64,000 nt of DNA from Gimesia chilikensis (GTDB taxonomy: Bacteria; Planctomycetota; Planctomycetia; Planctomycetales; Planctomycetaceae): the NCBI RefSeq assembly GCF_007744075.1, contig NZ_CP036266.1:682001-746000 (forward strand), given 5' to 3'. The notes under the pieces are model-generated. The model searched no databases and was not told the DNA's origin. It saw nothing but the letters and a program-made list of their open reading frames with translations. Both the position numbers and the translations under genes were made by a program. This document shows, piece after piece, positions 62,452 through 64,000 of the stretch (the first letter of the stretch is position 1; every line of letters starts with the position of its first letter).

Positions 62452-63876
62452 TCACAACTGTTTTTGAGTAAACCGTTTCAGGATGAATAAAAATCCGGGA
62501 ATGGTCAGCAGCAGGCCGGTCAGTAGAAAACCCCAGCCTGCGCCCACTGGTCCGTAAGTTTTTCCCAGGTACCAGACCAGGCCTCCGGTGACGAGTTGCG
62601 AACCGGTATTGAGGAACAGGAAGGGTTCCTGCTTAAAGGGGCGGATATACGCCATCACACACTGGGCGATATGAATCGGAATCAGGGCGAGTGCCAGCAG
62701 GACCGTCGGAAACAGGGGAAGAATCCGCCGCTGTAATTTATGAACCAGATCCCAGAGGGGCTGCAGAACACTCCAGGACTCCGGAAGTTCCGTTCCCTGA
62801 AGCAGCTGCAGGATCCAGACGATCAGACAGAATAGTGTCCCTCCCGCAATCAGGACCTGCGTGGAGACCTGGAACAGACGCCAGAACACCCGTTTGAATT
62901 CCTGGAGATTGTTTTGGGCTACCAGCGAACCAAACAGGGGCGCCCGACTCAGCATCCAGGAATAGGCGGCCATTTGCAGGGTCATCAGGGCGGTCCAGGT
63001 CAGACCGAGCTGGCCGGCGACCTCCGGGCCCTGGTATTCAAACATCAGGGGAATCACAAATGAACTGGTGAAGTAGGTTGCCATCGCCTGGATTGCCAGC
63101 TTCCAGTGTAGAGGCCAGACCTCTTCCGACCAGCTGACGCCGGGGCCGGAGCGTGCCGGCAGCAGGGAAGCAAAAAAACGACGATAGCGCACGCCAATCA
63201 ACCAGAGTTCCCAGAACAGACGGACGGCACAGATGGCGACACTGGTCCAGAGTCCCGCGCCGCTGGAGATCGCGATCCAGACAACCAGGGTGGCCGTGAC
63301 ACTCTGAAAGGCGCGATAGCGATTGGTTACCGAAACCTGATCACAGCCATCCAGCAGCGTCAGGCAGGGAGTGGCGACGAGTGTCAGCGCGGTGAGTCCG
63401 ACAATGCAGTACCAGGGGCTCTGCCAGTCAACGCCATCTGCAGGTTGCGACTGAAAGAACCAGTAACCTGCGATGCCGATACCTCCGACAAAGGTCAGTC
63501 CGGCGATGCTGTACCATTTAAGAACCAGGGCCGCCAGACTGCGCATCCGGGAGAGAGCTTCCTCTTCGCCGATGAGATATCCTTGCTCGTCAATTTCCAG
63601 TTTCGACCATTCGTGGCTTGTCAGATAGAGAGTTACGACCTGCATCCCCATTTCGACAAACGTCTGCAATGCGACCAGCGCACCAAACGTATAATAATAG
63701 CCCTGCAATTCACTGGAGAAAAAAGCGACGATCAACAACATCGTCACCGGGCCTGATACGAACTGCCAGCCCCGACTGACCAGCGCATAAAAGACGGCTC
63801 GGTTGACTTCCATGCGGTTCAGGAGACGCCGAGGCCAGCTGCGCTGTTGTGGTTGAGGTTCCCGCTGTTCGCTCAT
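62452..63876 (-). CDS. flippase-like polytopic membrane protein (Wzx/MATE-type)
   Basis: Protein of 474 residues with about twelve to fourteen hydrophobic helices, beginning after a Gln/Arg-rich cytoplasmic start (SWPRRLLNRMEVNRAVFYAL). The overall pattern, with GWQFVSGPVTMLLIVAFFSS at the first helix and a long even spread of membrane segments to the C-terminus, fits polysaccharide-exporting flippases of the MATE/MVF fold. No single diagnostic motif was found. It would move a lipid-linked sugar or similar molecule across the membrane. No other polysaccharide genes are visible next to it; the sequence upstream (63877-64000) is too short to judge. Confidence 0.65.
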   Translation of the reverse strand: MSEQREPQPQQRSWPRRLLNRMEVNRAVFYALVSRGWQFVSGPVTMLLIVAFFSSELQGYYYTFGALVALQTFVEMGMQVVTLYLTSHEWSKLEIDEQGYLIGEEEALSRMRSLAALVLKWYSIAGLTFVGGIGIAGYWFFQSQPADGVDWQSPWYCIVGLTALTLVATPCLTLLDGCDQVSVTNRYRAFQSVTATLVVWIAISSGAGLWTSVAICAVRLFWELWLIGVRYRRFFASLLPARSGPGVSWSEEVWPLHWKLAIQAMATYFTSSFVIPLMFEYQGPEVAGQLGLTWTALMTLQMAAYSWMLSRAPLFGSLVAQNNLQEFKRVFWRLFQVSTQVLIAGGTLFCLIVWILQLLQGTELPESWSVLQPLWDLVHKLQRRILPLFPTVLLALALIPIHIAQCVMAYIRPFKQEPFLFLNTGSQLVTGGLVWYLGKTYGPVGAGWGFLLTGLLLTIPGFLFILKRFTQKQL

Positions 63877-64000
63877 GAAGTCTGGTCAATTCTGTTTGGT
63901 CAATCGTGAGGTCTCAACCGGTCGTTTGATTCAGGTTATTATGCGCGTCATGCAACGCTGCTTCAGATGTGAGCAGGTCTGTCGCATTTTCCGCGATCAA
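63877..64000. other. window end, upstream of the flippase-like gene
   Basis: 124 bases without a supported gene; probably the promoter side of the flippase-like gene. Confidence 0.3.

Overview
The window reads as chromosomal DNA of a planctomycete, probably a Gimesia-like member of the Planctomycetaceae. This is inferred from gene content, not from a marker gene. The pointers are two DUF1559 pseudopilin-like proteins, a giant ThuA / 'membrane-bound dehydrogenase' / HEAT / planctomycete-type haem protein, small lipoproteins with Ig-like folds, secretin-N0-like orphan proteins, and exported proteins with clear signal peptides. No tRNA, rRNA, CRISPR array, transposase or phage gene was seen.

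Layout. 1-3041: 3' part of a PBP2-type transpeptidase, convergent with a secreted alkaline phosphatase. 3222-9184: a compact divergent cluster matching the poorly understood STM4011-STM4015 gene set first named in Salmonella. It holds two radical SAM proteins, a sulfatase-like hydrolase, an ATP-grasp-like protein and a leucine-rich-repeat protein, with a translationally coupled HAD phosphatase. 9339-10751: glutamine synthetase behind a sigma-54-type promoter. 10778-19899: three tandem paralogues of a predicted outer-membrane inverse autotransporter, each an N-terminal barrel followed by a parallel beta-helix passenger. 20277-25052: a ResB-CcsA cytochrome c assembly fusion and an internally duplicated lipoprotein. 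26105-30137: two exported fusion proteins, thioredoxin-protease and isochorismatase-ThuA.

30140-41590 is a patchwork of metabolic genes (pyrF, AlkA-type glycosylase, YhdH-type reductase, HpcH-type aldolase, cupin, enolase-superfamily enzyme), small lipoproteins and an RNA-ligase-like protein. They are separated by a family of dispersed, hairpin-forming intergenic repeats, seven copies of which are visible. 41592-48138: an exported CocE-type hydrolase, a voltage-gated-type K+ channel and two DUF1559 + lipoprotein pairs. 48574-53522: a probable minus-strand operon of an epimerase-like protein, DUF2332, a membrane protein and an alpha/beta hydrolase, with an M50-like membrane protease upstream. 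53645-59347: a GT39-like membrane glycosyltransferase and the giant ThuA-PVC dehydrogenase-cytochrome protein. 59411-62149: an operon of three paralogous secretin N-domain proteins. 62452-63876: a flippase-like membrane protein.

The strongest candidate for an undescribed system is the STM4011-4015-type cluster. The tandem inverse autotransporters with a duplicated passenger module and the covarying dispersed repeats come next. All calls are from reading the sequence; no database search was run.
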